Of a stretch of 64,000 nucleotides of DNA, positions 1 to 10,030 are shown one piece after another. The number at the start of each line of letters is the position of its first letter. Position 1 is the stretch's first letter. The notes beneath the pieces were generated by a model. That model made no database searches. It saw only the letters and a list, made by a program, of their open reading frames with translations, and was not told the origin of the DNA. Source of the stretch: Methylobacillus glycogenes JCM 2850 (GTDB lineage: Bacteria > Pseudomonadota > Gammaproteobacteria > Burkholderiales > Methylophilaceae); assembly GCF_000617925.1 (NCBI RefSeq), contig NZ_BAMT01000011.1:33883-97882 (forward strand), given 5' to 3'. The position numbers were made by a program, and so were the translations under genes.

Positions 1-319
1 TCCTTGAATTTGCTCACGTCTATCAGTTGCGCGCCAAAGCTGAAGTTGTGGAAGGGCGCGGTCTGCCAGCCAGCAGGGTGCGCAGGGTGACGGCATTGGC
101 GTCCTTGAGTGGTGCACCCGCAGGCGAGTTGCCATCCTGTTCCACATGTTCATAGCGCAGGCGCAGGCTGCTGAGATTTTTGCCCGTTTTCACTGCATCC
201 ATAAAGGTGTATTCCGGCAGCACTTCCTCGGCCTGGGCGCTGTAGGCTGTCCCCAGCGCCAGCAGCATAAGCGTGCGCCAACAAGCTTGACGCAGGCTGA
301 AACTCGAATTACTTTGCAT
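1..319 (-). CDS. Outer-membrane porin-like protein, N-terminal part (runs off window, frameshifted)
   Basis: The start at 319 is chosen because an AAGGAGC ribosome-binding site lies just upstream on the minus strand. A signal peptide is visible (basic start, then a hydrophobic stretch ending in AYSAQA). After it comes beta-strand-like sequence (SLRLRYEHVEQDG) typical of beta-barrel porins or alginate-export-like outer-membrane proteins. The frame breaks around 65-75. In the next frame the sequence continues plausibly (APFHNFSFGAQLIDVSKF) to the window edge. It lies about 70 bp downstream of nrtD in the same orientation, so a role in nitrate entry across the outer membrane is possible. That role is inference from position only. 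Confidence 0.5.
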
Positions 320-389
320 GTGTTGCTCCTTGTTCTTGAGATGAGGGTGATGTAGTAGGGGCCCGTCCTGACCGACGGGCCTTTTTGCT

Positions 390-1195
390 TTATGCCGCCA
401 TATGCGCATGGCGCTCGTAAAGAAACTTCAACACTTCGCTGCGCAAATGGTTGTAGTGGCTGTTTTCGGCAAGCTCCAGGCGGAGGCGTGGTCGCGGCAG
501 ATCCACAGGCAAGATATCGCCTATGGTTGCGCCCGGGCCGTTGGTCATCATGACGATGCGGTCTGATAGCAGCACGGCTTCATCCACATCGTGCGTCACC
601 ATCACTGCGGTGCAGCCGCGCTTGGCCATAATGCCCATGAGCTCATCCTGCAAATGCGCGCGTGTCAGTGCATCCAACGCACCAAAAGGCTCGTCTAGCA
701 GCAAAACCTTGGGTTCCATCGCCAGCGCACGGGCAATGCCCACGCGCTGCTTCATGCCGCCGGAGATTTCATTGGGGCGCTTGTCTGCTGCGTGCGCCAG
801 ACCTACCAGTCAATGGCCGCCTGGGTGCGTTTGGCCAGCTGGGCCTTGCTTTCTTCTGCGCCAAACACGCGCTCTACCGCCAGATAGACATTCTGGAAGC
901 AGCTGAGCCAGGGCAGCAGCGAGTGGTTTTGAAACACCACTGCGCGTTCCGGGCCTGGGCCTGCAATTTCACGCCCGGCGCAGAACAGATTGCCCGCGCT
1001 TGGTTGCAACAGCCCGGCAATCAGATTGAGCACGGTAGATTTGCCGCAACCGGAGTGACCGATGATGGAAATGAACTCACCTTCACGGATGTTGAGGTTG
1101 ACGTGTTTCAGGGCCTCAAAGCGGCCTTTCTTGGTGTGGAAGGTCATATTGACGTCTTCCAGCTGTACGTATCTTTCCTGCAGAATTTTTTCCAT
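390..1195 (-). CDS. nrtD: Nitrate ABC transporter ATP-binding protein (NrtD-like), frameshifted
   Basis: ATPase subunit of the NrtABD/NasFED-type nitrate importer, acting on the inner face of the cytoplasmic membrane. The first part shows Walker A GHSGCGKST and the Q-loop region VVFQNHSLLPWL. The second frame shows the signature ISGGMKQR, Walker B VLLLDEPFGALD and the H-loop VMVTHDVDEA. The two frames join at about 805, where one lost base makes a premature stop. Restoring it gives about 268 residues, normal for the family. An upstream ATG exists at 1201, but the AAGGA motif abuts it directly. The same motif is 6 nt from the ATG at 1195, so 1195 is preferred. It follows nrtB in the operon. 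Confidence 0.88.
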
Positions 1196-1220
1196 GATCA
1201 TTCCTTATGTTCTGAGGTGA

Positions 1221-2107
1221 CTATTCATAACTGAAGCGGTTTGCCAGAGAAGTGAGCATAAGCTCCAGCAGCAGGCCGACGATGCCAACCACGAAGATGG
1301 CGATGATGATGTGCTCTACGTTGAGGTTGTTCCATTCATCCCACACCCAGAAGCCTATGCCTACGCCGCCAGTCAGCATTTCAGCCGCCACAATCACCAG
1401 CCAGGCCACGCCTATGGACAGGCGCACGCCTGTCATCATGTAGGGCAGCACAAAGGGGAAGAGAATGCGGGTGACGATCTTCCACTCCGAGAGATTGAGT
1501 ACCTTGGCCACATTCATATAGTCCTGAGGAACCTTGCTGACACCGACGGCGGTGTTGATAATCATGGGCCAGATGGCGAGATGAAGATCACCCAGATGGC
1601 GGCCGGGTTGGCGGCCTTGAACACCAGCAGACCTATAGGCAGCCAGGCCAGTGGCGACACCGGGCGCAGAATGCCGATGATGGGCGCTGCCATGCGCGAC
1701 ATAAACTGAAAGCGGCCGATGATAAAGCCCAGCGGAATGCCTATCAGCGCTGCCAAACCAAAGCCCAGGCCCACGCGCTCTAGCGAGGCGAGGATATTCC
1801 AGCCTATGCCTAGGTCATTGGGGCTGTTGCGGTAGAACGGGTCGCTGAATAGCTCAGTGGCGGCATGCCAGGTACTGAGCGGGCCGGGCAGGCTGGCGTT
1901 CTGGTGCGAAATCAGCGTCCAGATTGCCAGCATGAATAACAGCCCAGCTACAGGTGGCAACAGCCATTGCAGAAAGGCGCGCACACGCAGGGCAAATGGC
2001 GTGCTGGGCAAGCGTGATGGCGTGGGGCTGGTGGCCTTGCTTTGAGTCTGGCTTTGCGACTCGGCCATTGCCCCTGAGCTATCCTTGGTGATGCTGGCGG
2101 TGGTCAT
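1221..2107 (-). CDS. nrtB: Nitrate ABC transporter permease (NrtB-like), frameshifted
   Basis: Membrane permease of the nitrate importer, BPD_transp_1 family. The N-terminal ~50 residues are hydrophilic and rich in Ser/Thr/Gln. They are followed by a hydrophobic segment (LLPPVAGLLFMLAIWTLI) and several further membrane segments. The frame breaks near 1577, where TCGGCC appears to have become TCGCC; restoring the base reads through ISAIWPMIINTAVGV. The EAA-like loop around GVSKVPQDYMNVAKVL is present. Restored length is about 295 residues. A GGGAG ribosome-binding site precedes the start. It sits between nrtA and nrtD in the same operon. Confidence 0.88.
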
Positions 2108-2160
2108 CGTGGTGCTCCCTTATAGTTAGATATAAATGCTGCTGCCTAGTGAGTGATATT

Positions 2161-3467
2161 TCAGGTCTTGATCTTGAAACCGTTGGCATAAGCTTGGGGT
2201 CTTTGCCATCCCATACCACGCCATCAATCAGCTTGCTGCTGCGCATGGGGTCTGTGGGTACAGCGACCCCCAGTGATTTGGCAGCCTCGGTATAGATATC
2301 GATGCGGTTGACCTTTTTGGCCACAGCTAGGTAATCAGGGTCGGTCTTGAGCAGGCCCCAGCGCTTGTGCTGGGTGAGGAACCACATGCCGTCTGAGAGG
2401 TAAGGGAAGGTCACCTTGCCGTCATTGAAAAACTTCATGAAGTTGGGGTCTTCCCACTTCTTGCCTATGCCGTTGTCGTAATGACCCAGGAAGCGGCCTT
2501 CAATCACTTCTTCCGGTGCATTGACGTAAGCCTTGCCAGCAATCAACTTGGCAACCGCAGGGCGGTTGGCGGTGGCGTCTATATAACGGCAGGCCTCGAG
2601 TATGGCCTTGGTCATGGCTAGCGCCGTATTCGGATATTTGCTGACAAATTCAGCAGTCGTGCCCAGCACTTTTTCCGGGTGGTCTACCCAGATATCCTGC
2701 GTGGTGGCCACGGTGTAGCCAACCTTGTCGTAAATCGCACGTGCATTCCAGGGCTCACCCACGCAATAGCCATCCATATTGCCTATGCGCATATTGGCCA
2801 CCATTTGCGGCGGCGGCACGACGATGGTTTTGACGTCCTTGAGCGGGTGTATGCCGTAGCTTGCCAGCCAGTAGTACAGCCACATGGCGTGGGTGCCAGT
2901 GGGGAAAGTCTGGGCAAAGGTGAAATCGCGGTTTTCGTTATCCAGCAGGCGCTTCAGGGTAGCGCCGCTGGTGACGCCCTTGTCCTTGAGCTGGTTGGCC
3001 AGTGTGATGCCCTGACCGTTGTTGTTGAGCGTCAGCAGAATATTCATATCCTTCTGCTGGCCGCCTATGCCCATCTGCACGCCGTAAACCATGCCGTAAA
3101 GCATATGCGCGGCATGCAGCTCGCCATTCACCACCTTGTCGCGCACCCCGGCCCAGGAGGCTTCCTTGGAAGGCACTATCTTGATGCCGTATTTCTTGTC
3201 AAAACCCATCTGCGCCGCCACAACGATAGGCGCACAGTCAGTCAATGGAATAAAGCCTATCTTCACTTCGGGCAGCTCGGGCGCATCACTGCCTGCCGCC
3301 GAGGTTTGCGTTTGCATGGCGCCGGGCAAGATATTCAGCATGGCGGCAGCCCCCAGGGTGCTGGCCATGGCCTGGCGGAAAAACTGTCGCCGACTCTGGT
3401 CGGTGGTGAGTTCCGGGCTTGCCGTGCTGACCATCGCTTCTGATGGTGTGGTGTCGGTTTTATTCAT
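2161..3467 (-). CDS. nrtA: Nitrate-binding protein of ABC transporter (NrtA/CmpA family), Tat signal, frameshift at C-terminus
   Basis: Periplasmic solute-binding component that delivers nitrate (possibly nitrite) to NrtB/NrtD. The N-terminus has a twin-arginine motif (SRRQFFRQ) followed by a hydrophobic stretch, implying export by the Tat pathway. Family-typical segments include KIGFIPLTDCAPIVVA, GMVYGVQMGIGG and GYCVGEPWNARA. The start at 3467 has an AGGAG site; longer frames to 3512 lack one. Near 2185 one base is lost, which extends the frame wrongly into nrtB. With the base restored the protein ends KIKT at 2161 (about 435 residues). It is the first structural gene after the leader with the intrinsic terminator. 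Confidence 0.9.
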
Positions 3468-3512
3468 CGTGGCTCCTGCAGTCAGTGATTGAAGTTCAAA
3501 GCGCCAAAACAA

Positions 3513-3559
3513 AAAGGCGTCCTGATGACAGACGTTTTGTCTGTCATCAGGACGCCTTT
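3513..3559 (-). terminator. Leader intrinsic terminator (attenuator) upstream of nrtA
   Basis: A perfect 21-bp inverted repeat (3513-3533 with 3539-3559) has a 5-nt loop. Read on the minus strand it is followed by a run of T residues. It lies about 45 nt before the nrtA start, inside the transcript predicted from the promoter at 3712-3727. With nasR next door it is best read as the regulated terminator that NasR overrides when nitrate or nitrite is present. Confidence 0.85.
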
Positions 3560-3586
3560 GTCCTTGGTCTCTAGCCCTATGTTGTT

Positions 3587-3649
3587 TTAAAGCGGAAAAA
3601 TCCAGCTTTAAGTTGCTTCAAGCATCTGGTGGTATGCCAGATGCTTGAA
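3587..3649 (-). promoter_or_regulatory. nrtA leader hairpins, possible ANTAR-binding RNA
   Basis: Two stem-loops precede the attenuator in the predicted leader RNA. One has a 13-bp perfect stem (3617-3629 with 3637-3649) and a 7-nt loop. The other has a 7-bp stem (3587-3593 with 3605-3611) that can extend over a bulge. ANTAR proteins are known to bind paired stem-loops with hexanucleotide loops upstream of terminators. The position and pairing fit, but the loops do not clearly match the published A1/G4 hexaloop pattern, so the assignment to NasR binding is tentative. Confidence 0.5.
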
Positions 3650-3711
3650 TACTGCTGATGCTGTGCAAATCATGTTACCCGCCGTTGGATAACAGGACTT
3701 AACAAGGTATT

Positions 3712-3727
3712 AGCAAAGGCTGTGCCA
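3712..3727 (-). promoter_or_regulatory. Sigma-54 promoter of the nrtABD operon
   Basis: The minus strand reads TGGCAC-AGCCT-TTGCT, an exact fit to the -24 (GG) and -12 (GC) elements with the required 12-bp offset. Transcription would begin near 3700, giving a leader of about 230 nt that contains the hairpins and the terminator. Confidence 0.85.
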
Positions 3728-3815
3728 AGCAGGGTTTTAGCGATTAATGCTATGTTTTTAATGGATATTTTTGGTTAAACTTGCAGATCGGTGATTGTGT
3801 GATGCCATGGCGCAT

Positions 3816-3861
3816 TGCACTACCCGTGTGCGATTGCACCATTAATTTGCCGGAATGGTGC
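3816..3861. promoter_or_regulatory. NtrC-like enhancer dyads
   Basis: Two inverted repeats lie about 90-150 bp upstream of the sigma-54 promoter. The first is GCAC-N7-GTGC at 3817-3831, matching the NtrC half-site spacing. The second is GCACCATT-N10-AATGGTGC at 3836-3861. The position and the GCAC/GTGC halves fit nitrogen-regulated enhancers. The second dyad lies just after the nasR stop and could instead form an RNA hairpin, but no T-run follows it on the minus strand. Confidence 0.55.
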
Positions 3862-3867
3862 CTGCTG

Positions 3868-5124
3868 TTACTTGGCGAGAATGTTGTCTGCTACATCAAT
3901 AATCTTGCGATTTTGTTCCATGGCGGTACTGCGCATGATCTTATAGGCCTCCACTTCGCTGATGCCCAGCTTGCTCATGAGTTGACCCTTGGCACGCTCT
4001 ATCTGCTTGCGCTCGGTGAGGGCTTTTTTGGTCTCGGATAACTCGTTTTCAATTTCGGCAATCTGTTGCGACTGTTGCTGCAATAAAGAAACGATAGATT
4101 CCATGGGGTAGGGATGCAGCGGATCGTGCGCCTGGAAGGTATAGGCGTTTTCCACTGGAATGGAGAGGTTGAAGAAGGCATTGTCCATGGTTGGCGAGGG
4201 TGCAGGTTGCTGGCGCAACTGCTGTAGATATTGTCGCGTGCGCTCCAGATCGGCCTTGGCATCACTGACCAGGGTTTCCAGCGTGTCGTGCATATCCTTG
4301 ATCAACTGGCATTGAATCTGCCAGATATCTGCCAGACGTTGGCTGCACAGCTCAAACCAGGGCTTGCCATCCTGCGCCTGTAGCGCTTGACCATCCTTGG
4401 CCTGGGTGAGCTTGTGCCTGAACTGCTGATGCTTGTGGGCATGTGGACTCGCCATGGCGCTTGCCCAGGCTTGTCGCATGGGGTCGCCGCCAAACTGGCA
4501 GAACGATTCAAAGTGCCTGTCCTGCAAGGCGACCAGTTCCAGCAGTTTGTGCTGATGTTCCTGCTGCGCCGTGCCCGAGCCAAATAAATAAGACCCCACC
4601 GCACGCTCCTGCCCGGCAAACTCCTTGCCTTGCACCAGGTTATAGAGTGCGAGCATATAAGTGGATATGCGGCTATTCACGGCATTGTCGGTAATGTCGA
4701 AAATCAGCGAGATCAGGCTGCCGATAAAACGATTGTAGGACTGTATACAGTCATGGAAAGAAATACGCTGCAAAGTGATCTGGTGGCGTAGCGAAGTGAG
4801 CTGGTCAAAGCCGAGCAGCGTCCAGGCCAGCAGGGTGAGTTGCTTGGCAGGCACTTGCGCATGATCGGCTAGGTGACGTTGCAGGGCTGCGCGGAATTGC
4901 ACTTCCAGGTTTTGGTTCTCGGCAATGATGTCACCACGTTCATTGCCAAAGCGCTGGCCGGAAGAGGCCAGAAACAGGCAGCTGGCACCACGCTCTGCCT
5001 GCAATTGATGAATTACCAGGCTGATGGTTTCGATCAGGCCTGTGCAGGTTGATAAACCTTCCAGCTCTTCGATATGGCGTTGCTTGGCCAGGAGTATGGT
5101 GTGGTCAGGCGTTAATTCATTCAT
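3868..5124 (-). CDS. nasR: Nitrate/nitrite-responsive antiterminator NasR (NIT-ANTAR)
   Basis: Cytoplasmic RNA-binding antiterminator of 418 residues. The N-terminal NIT sensor domain (about residues 20-290) begins with the family-like LVIHQLQAERGASCLFLASSG. A coiled segment near 340-370 leads to a C-terminal ANTAR domain (about 355-415) with KKALTERKQIERAKGQLMSK followed by GISEVEAYKIMRSTAMEQNRKI. In Klebsiella the homologue binds the nasF leader RNA and prevents termination when nitrate or nitrite is bound. Here the gene is immediately upstream of a leader with a matching terminator. The start codon lacks an obvious strong ribosome-binding site. Confidence 0.9.
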   Translation of the reverse strand: MNELTPDHTILLAKQRHIEELEGLSTCTGLIETISLVIHQLQAERGASCLFLASSGQRFGNERGDIIAENQNLEVQFRAALQRHLADHAQVPAKQLTLLAWTLLGFDQLTSLRHQITLQRISFHDCIQSYNRFIGSLISLIFDITDNAVNSRISTYMLALYNLVQGKEFAGQERAVGSYLFGSGTAQQEHQHKLLELVALQDRHFESFCQFGGDPMRQAWASAMASPHAHKHQQFRHKLTQAKDGQALQAQDGKPWFELCSQRLADIWQIQCQLIKDMHDTLETLVSDAKADLERTRQYLQQLRQQPAPSPTMDNAFFNLSIPVENAYTFQAHDPLHPYPMESIVSLLQQQSQQIAEIENELSETKKALTERKQIERAKGQLMSKLGISEVEAYKIMRSTAMEQNRKIIDVADNILAK

Positions 5125-5327
5125 GATGTGGGTTGGGTAGCAAAAACCATGCGCAGGATGAGGTCAAGGGCTAGAGGATACCGCATTAGCCTAGCCATGC
5201 ATGATTGATATGATTTTCATCAATGACATGGGGTGGATGATCTGAGGCTGCGATTTTTACAAGCAAGCCAATATTCAGTGCGTGGCCGCTAGCGCAAGTA
5301 GGTTTTTGCACCAAGTTGGGTCATTTT

Positions 5328-7123
5328 TCAGCGCCTGATGTCAGATTGTGGTGCATGGTGGTGGTCTGCCCCCAGGCCGTGCAGGCCAAACTGCTGGCTG
5401 GCTAGGCGGCTATATAGCCCACCCTTGCGGCTCAGCTCTGCAGGCGTGCCGTGCTCAACAATACGGCCCTGATCCAGCACTAAGATACGGTCTGCATTCT
5501 GTACTGTTGCCAAGCGGTGAGCGATCACCAGCGTGGTGCGTCCCTGCATGGCGGCTTCCAGCCCGCGTTGCACCAGGGTCTCAGCTTCTGTATCCAGTGC
5601 GCTGGTGGCTTCATCCAGCAGCAGTATGGGCGCGTTTTTGAGCATGGCACGCGCAATGGCAATGCGCTGGCGCTCGCCGCCAGACAAGCGTGTACCGCGC
5701 TCACCGAGGAAGGTCTGGTAGCCTTCAGGCAAACGCTCAATAAACGGCGCTACCAGCGCGGCACGGGCGGCGGCAATCACCTCTGCATCGCTGGCATCTG
5801 GCCGACCATAACGTATATTTTCCAGCGCATTGGCAGAGAAAATCACGGGCTCCTGCGGCACGATAGCCATCATGCCGCGCAACTCCGCCAGACTTAGCGC
5901 ACGGATATCCACACCATTGATCTTGAGGCTACCGGAGGTGATGTCATAAAAGCGCAGCAAGAGCTGGAACATGGTGCTTTTGCCCGCGCCTGAAGGGCCA
6001 ACCAGGGCCACAGTTTCACCGGGCAGTATCTCAATGCTAAGTTGATCAATCGCTGTTCTGCCTGGGTTGGCAGGATAGTGAAAGCTTACATTTTCAAACT
6101 GTATGCTGGCCTGTTCAGCTTGGGGGATATGGCTGGGCTGGGCCGGGTCTTCAATCTGTGCTTCGGCTTGCAATAGCTCCAGCAAACGTCCGGCCGCCCC
6201 GGCAGCGCGCATGATATCGCCCCAGACTTCTGCCATGGTGCTGACACTGCTGGCTACCAGGCCTGCATAAAGAATAAAGGAGGCAAACTCGCCACTGCTC
6301 AAGCTACCCTGGCTGACCTGACGTGCGCCTACCCACAGCACAAAAACAATGGCGCTGCTGATGCCCGCAATCACCACCGCCGCCATCAGCGCACGTATGC
6401 GTATGCGTGCGACCGCAGTTTTAAAACTCACTTCTATGCGCTGCTTGAAGCGCGCGGCCTCATTGCTTCCTGCGTATAGGATTGCACGGTAGGCATGGCG
6501 TTGAGAATTTCCCCAGCCATGGCCGAGCTATCGGCAATGCGATCCTGAGATTCACGCGACAGGCGCTTGACCTTGCGGCCTATGATCATGACAGGCAGTG
6601 TCACCAGCAGCATCAGGCCGAGGTTGAGCGCAAACAGGCTCCAGCTGGTCACCGCCAGCATCACCATGCCGCCTATAAACTGGATCAGGCTGCGCAGCCC
6701 CATGGAGGCGGAACTGCCTACCACGGTCTGTATTAGCGTGGTGTCTCCGGTCAGTCTGGACAGCACTTCTCCGGTTTTCAGCGTCTCGAAAAATTGCGGC
6801 GATTGCTGAATCACGCGCTGATAGACCTGGCTGCGCAGATCAGCCGTGACGCGATCTCCCACCCAGGAGACGGTGTAATAACGTGCAGCCACAGTGAAGG
6901 CCCAGAACAGCGCCAGCACAATCAGCCAGAGAAAATGCTGGTTGAGCTGCTCGCCCGCGCTGCCCATGCCCTCATCAATCAAATCCCTGAACGCCAGAGG
7001 CACCAGCAGCAGTGCGGTGGAGGCAAGCAGCAGCAAGCCCAGCGCCAACGCAATGCGCCAGCGATAGGTATGTAACAGTGGGGTCAGGGTGCTGAGTAAA
7101 CGGGCTGGGCGAGATGAGGGCAT
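5328..7123 (-). CDS. ABC exporter half-transporter, membrane domain fused to ATPase (frameshifted)
   Basis: An ABCB-type half-transporter of about 598 residues, lipid/multidrug exporter class. The N-terminal half has several membrane segments and the motif TADLRSQVYQRVIQQSPQFF typical of type-1 exporters. The C-terminal ATPase has Walker A VGPSGAGKST, Q-loop IVPQEPVIF, signature LSGGERQRIAIARA, Walker B ILLLDEATSALD and the H-loop VIAHRL. The frame is broken near 6460 by one missing base in a stretch that should read EANEAARFKQRIEVSFKT. The substrate cannot be told from the sequence. It appears to be a single-gene unit. Confidence 0.85.
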
Positions 7124-7278
7124 AGCCAGTATGTAAGGCGATTTTGCTCAGTCTGGCAAGTCTAAATTGGCTGACAGATAGCAGGAAGACTGCACTGCCG
7201 AGCTTGCAGGCGCTGCTTGATAATGGCCAGCATTGCCCTTCTCAGGACTAGGTAAAATTGGGCTAGTGTCAGGCCAAG

Positions 7279-7303
7279 CCAGGCTCGCTACCGCGAGCCC
7301 TGG
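7279..7303 (-). terminator. Possible terminator hairpin after the small periplasmic gene
   Basis: A GC-rich inverted repeat (CCAGGCTCGC with GCGAGCCCTGG, one unpaired base) lies 18 bp beyond the stop of the 7321-7626 gene. No T-run follows, so a Rho-independent role is weakly supported. Confidence 0.35.
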
Positions 7304-7320
7304 TCAATCTAAATTGTGCC

Positions 7321-7626
7321 TTAACGGCCTTTGCCGCTGATGGAGCCGCGGTTGAAGTCTTTATCACCCGGCGGAATGCAACGGCCTATGCCAAGTACGC
7401 CACCCTGGGTGCCATGCGGGCAGCCCTGGTTTTCTGGGTATTGCTTGGCAATCTTGTCTGCCTCGGCTTTTTTCACTTTATCCACATACTCCCATTTGCC
7501 ATTCGGGTGCAGCAGAATCTTCTCGCCACTGGCGGTGGTGGTTTCTATGGGCTTGGCACTTTCATCGGCCCAGGCGGGCAGGGTGAAGATCAGGGCAGCC
7601 AGCAGGCTGATGTAGCGCAGTTTCAT
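7321..7626 (-). CDS. Small exported protein of unknown function
   Basis: 101 residues starting MKLRYISLL. It has a clear signal peptide ending near LPAWA, and the mature protein should be periplasmic. It contains a short conserved-looking segment LLHPNGKWEYVD, seen in many small proteobacterial secreted proteins, and a C-terminal stretch with two cysteines (GCPHGTQGG, GRCIPPGD) that could form a disulphide. It is divergent from cstA with about 110 bp between. Longer in-frame starts up to 7659 are less likely because they would place the signal peptide internally. No function can be assigned. Confidence 0.65.
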   Translation of the reverse strand: MKLRYISLLAALIFTLPAWADESAKPIETTTASGEKILLHPNGKWEYVDKVKKAEADKIAKQYPENQGCPHGTQGGVLGIGRCIPPGDKDFNRGSISGKGR

Positions 7627-7733
7627 GCTTATCTCACTAGAGTTATAGGTTGGATGCAATGTCTAGCAATATCCGTTCCGGCCGAGTTTGGTTTTATACT
7701 GGCGGACATTCGAAAACACATGTTAAACCCAAA

Positions 7734-9788
7734 ATGAATAAAACCTTGAAATATGTCGCCTGGCTGGCAGTCGCGGTCATAGGGGCCGCCGCAGTAGGCG
7801 GCATTGCCCTGCACCGGGGTGAAAGCATCAATGCGCTGTGGTTTGTGGCGGCTGCCGTCTGTGTGTTTGCGCTGGCTTACCGTTTTTATGCCGCCTGGAT
7901 AGCCGCGCGCGTCTTGATGGTGGACGCCACACGTGCTACCCCGGCCGAGCGCCTGGATAATGGCCGCGATTATGTGCCCACCAATAAGTGGGTGGTATTC
8001 GGCCATCATTTTGCCGCGATTGCCGGGCCTGGCCCCTTGGTTGGCCCTACGCTGGCAGCACAGTTTGGCTATTTGCCCGGCACTTTGTGGATATTGGTGG
8101 GCGCGGTGCTCGGTGGCGCAGTGCAGGATATGGTGACGCTATTTCTCTCCACGCGGCGCAATGGCCGCAGCCTGGGGCAGATTGCACGTGAGGAGCTGGG
8201 GCCTATAGGCGGTTTTGCCGCGCTGATAGGCACATTCACCATCATGATCATTCTGATTGCGGTGCTGGGGCTGGTGGTGGTCAATGCCATGAAACACAGC
8301 CCCTGGGCTACTTCCACCGTGGCAGCCACCATCCCGATTGCCATGATAGTGGGTCTTTATATGCGCTTGTTCCGCCCCGGCCGGGTGCTGGAAGCCTCGG
8401 TGCTGGGGGTGGCGCTATTGCTGTTGTCAGTGTTTGGTGGCGGATGGATAGATCATCACCCATGCTGCGCGGGCTGTTTGATCATGAAGCCTGTATCTGG
8501 CCTGGTGGGTGATTGCCTATGGTTTTGCGGCGGCCATTTTGCCAGTCTGGCTGTTGCTGGCACCGCGTGATTATCTTTCTACCTTTATGAAACTGGGCAC
8601 CATCTTCCTGCTGGCGATTGCCATTGTGCTGTTGCAGCCTGAGGTGAAGATGCCTGCATTGACCCAGTTTATTGATGGCACTGGCCCCATCTTTGGGGGC
8701 ACGCTATTCCCGTTTGTCTTTATCACCATTGCCTGCGGTGCCGTGTCTGGCTTCCACGCCTGATAGCATCGGGAACCACGCCCAAGCTGCTTTCCAGCGA
8801 ATCCGATATCCGCATGATAGGGTACGGTGCGATGTTGCTGGAGTCCTTTGTGGCCATCATGGCGATGATAGCGGCCACCGTGTTGGACCCTGGCGTGTTC
8901 TTTGCCATTAACAGCCCGGCCGGGCTGGTGGGCAAGGAAGCCGCAGATGCGGTGGCAACGATATCTGCCTGGGGCTTCCCGGTGACGGTAGAACAAATGC
9001 AGGTGCTGGCACGCGATATGGGTGAAGCCACGCTGTTTGCGCGCACAGGTGGCGCGCCCTCGCTGGCGGTGGGCATGGCCAGCATCTTTGGCAGTGCCTT
9101 TGGCAATCAGTTGCTCGCCTTGTGGTATCACTTCGCCATCATGTTCGAGGCTATCTTTATCCTTACCACACTAGATGCAGGGACCCGGGTTGCACGCTTT
9201 ATGCTGCAAGACATGCTGGGTAATTTTGCGCCCAAGCTGGGCCAGACCTCCTGGTATCCCTCGGTGCTGCTCACCAGTGCCACCGTGGTCGCAGGTTGGG
9301 GTTATTTCCTTTATATAGGCGTGATAGACCCCAATGGCGGCGTCAATATTCTCTGGCCGCTGTTTGGCATTTCCAACCAGATGCTGGCGGCGATTGCCTT
9401 ATCGGTGGGCACTGGGGTGCTGATCAAGACTGGTCGATTGAAGTTTGCCTGGGTGACGGCCTTGCCTTTGTCCTGGCTGGTGCTGGTGACCACAGCCGCC
9501 GCCTGGGAAAAAATCACCAGCAGCGATGTACGCGTAGGTTTCCTCGCCGCTGCCAATGATATGTCGGCCAAGCTGGCAGCAGGCGTGCTGCCACCTGAAA
9601 AAGCCGCAGTAGCGCCGCAACTGATCTTCAATCAGCAACTCGATGCCGCTTTGACCCTGTTCTTTGTCAGCGTGCTCTGGATTGTGATTCTGGATATGTT
9701 GCGCGTGAGTTATCGCAGCCTGAGTGGCAAGCCCGTGCGTCCCTTGATGGAAGCGCCCTATGTCAAAACCAAGCTAGACGCTGCATGA
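7734..9788 (+). CDS. cstA: Carbon starvation protein A / pyruvate-type transporter (CstA family), three frameshifts
   Basis: Polytopic inner-membrane transporter of the CstA/BtsT family (peptide or pyruvate uptake in enteric relatives). The start at [10 protein letters not shown] is chosen over an upstream in-frame ATG at 7650 that would add a non-conserved extension. Family landmarks include [20 protein letters not shown] and [15 protein letters not shown]. The frame is broken three times, near 8455, 8505 and 8760. Each is a single lost base, and restoring three bases gives about 685 residues, normal for CstA. The ybdD gene overlaps its stop codon by 4 bp. Confidence 0.88.
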
Positions 9789-10006
9789 GCAGGCTTAAAT
9801 CCATGCTGCTGCGTTTGAGGGGGCGTATTGCCAGCGCCTGGCGCTTGTTGCGCCAGATGTCTGGGGATGATGCTTATGAGCGTTATCTGCGCTTGTATGC
9901 CGCCAATCAGCAGCAACATCAGCATGCCTCCCCGCCGCTCAGCCGGGAGGACTTCTGCAAGGCCTGGCAGGAAGACAAGTGGAACGGCGTCAAACGTTGC
10001 TGCTAG
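9785..10006 (+). CDS. ybdD: YbdD/YjiX family small protein (DUF466)
   Basis: A 73-residue protein whose ATG overlaps the cstA stop (ATGA), so translation is probably coupled. Family features are the central DDAYERYLRLY and the C-terminal CKAWQEDKWNGVKRCC. In enterics the small YbdD/YjiX partner is encoded directly after CstA/BtsT and is thought to support transporter function. That role is carried over here by family and context. Confidence 0.88.
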   Translation: MSRLKSMLLRLRGRIASAWRLLRQMSGDDAYERYLRLYAANQQQHQHASPPLSREDFCKAWQEDKWNGVKRCC

Positions 10007-10030
10007 CTGCTATATAGCGTTTTTTCTGAT

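Noticed and set aside
7650..7733. Earlier ATG for cstA
   Set aside because: It would add 28 non-conserved residues and overlap the start of the divergent small gene; the ATG at 7734 fits the family.
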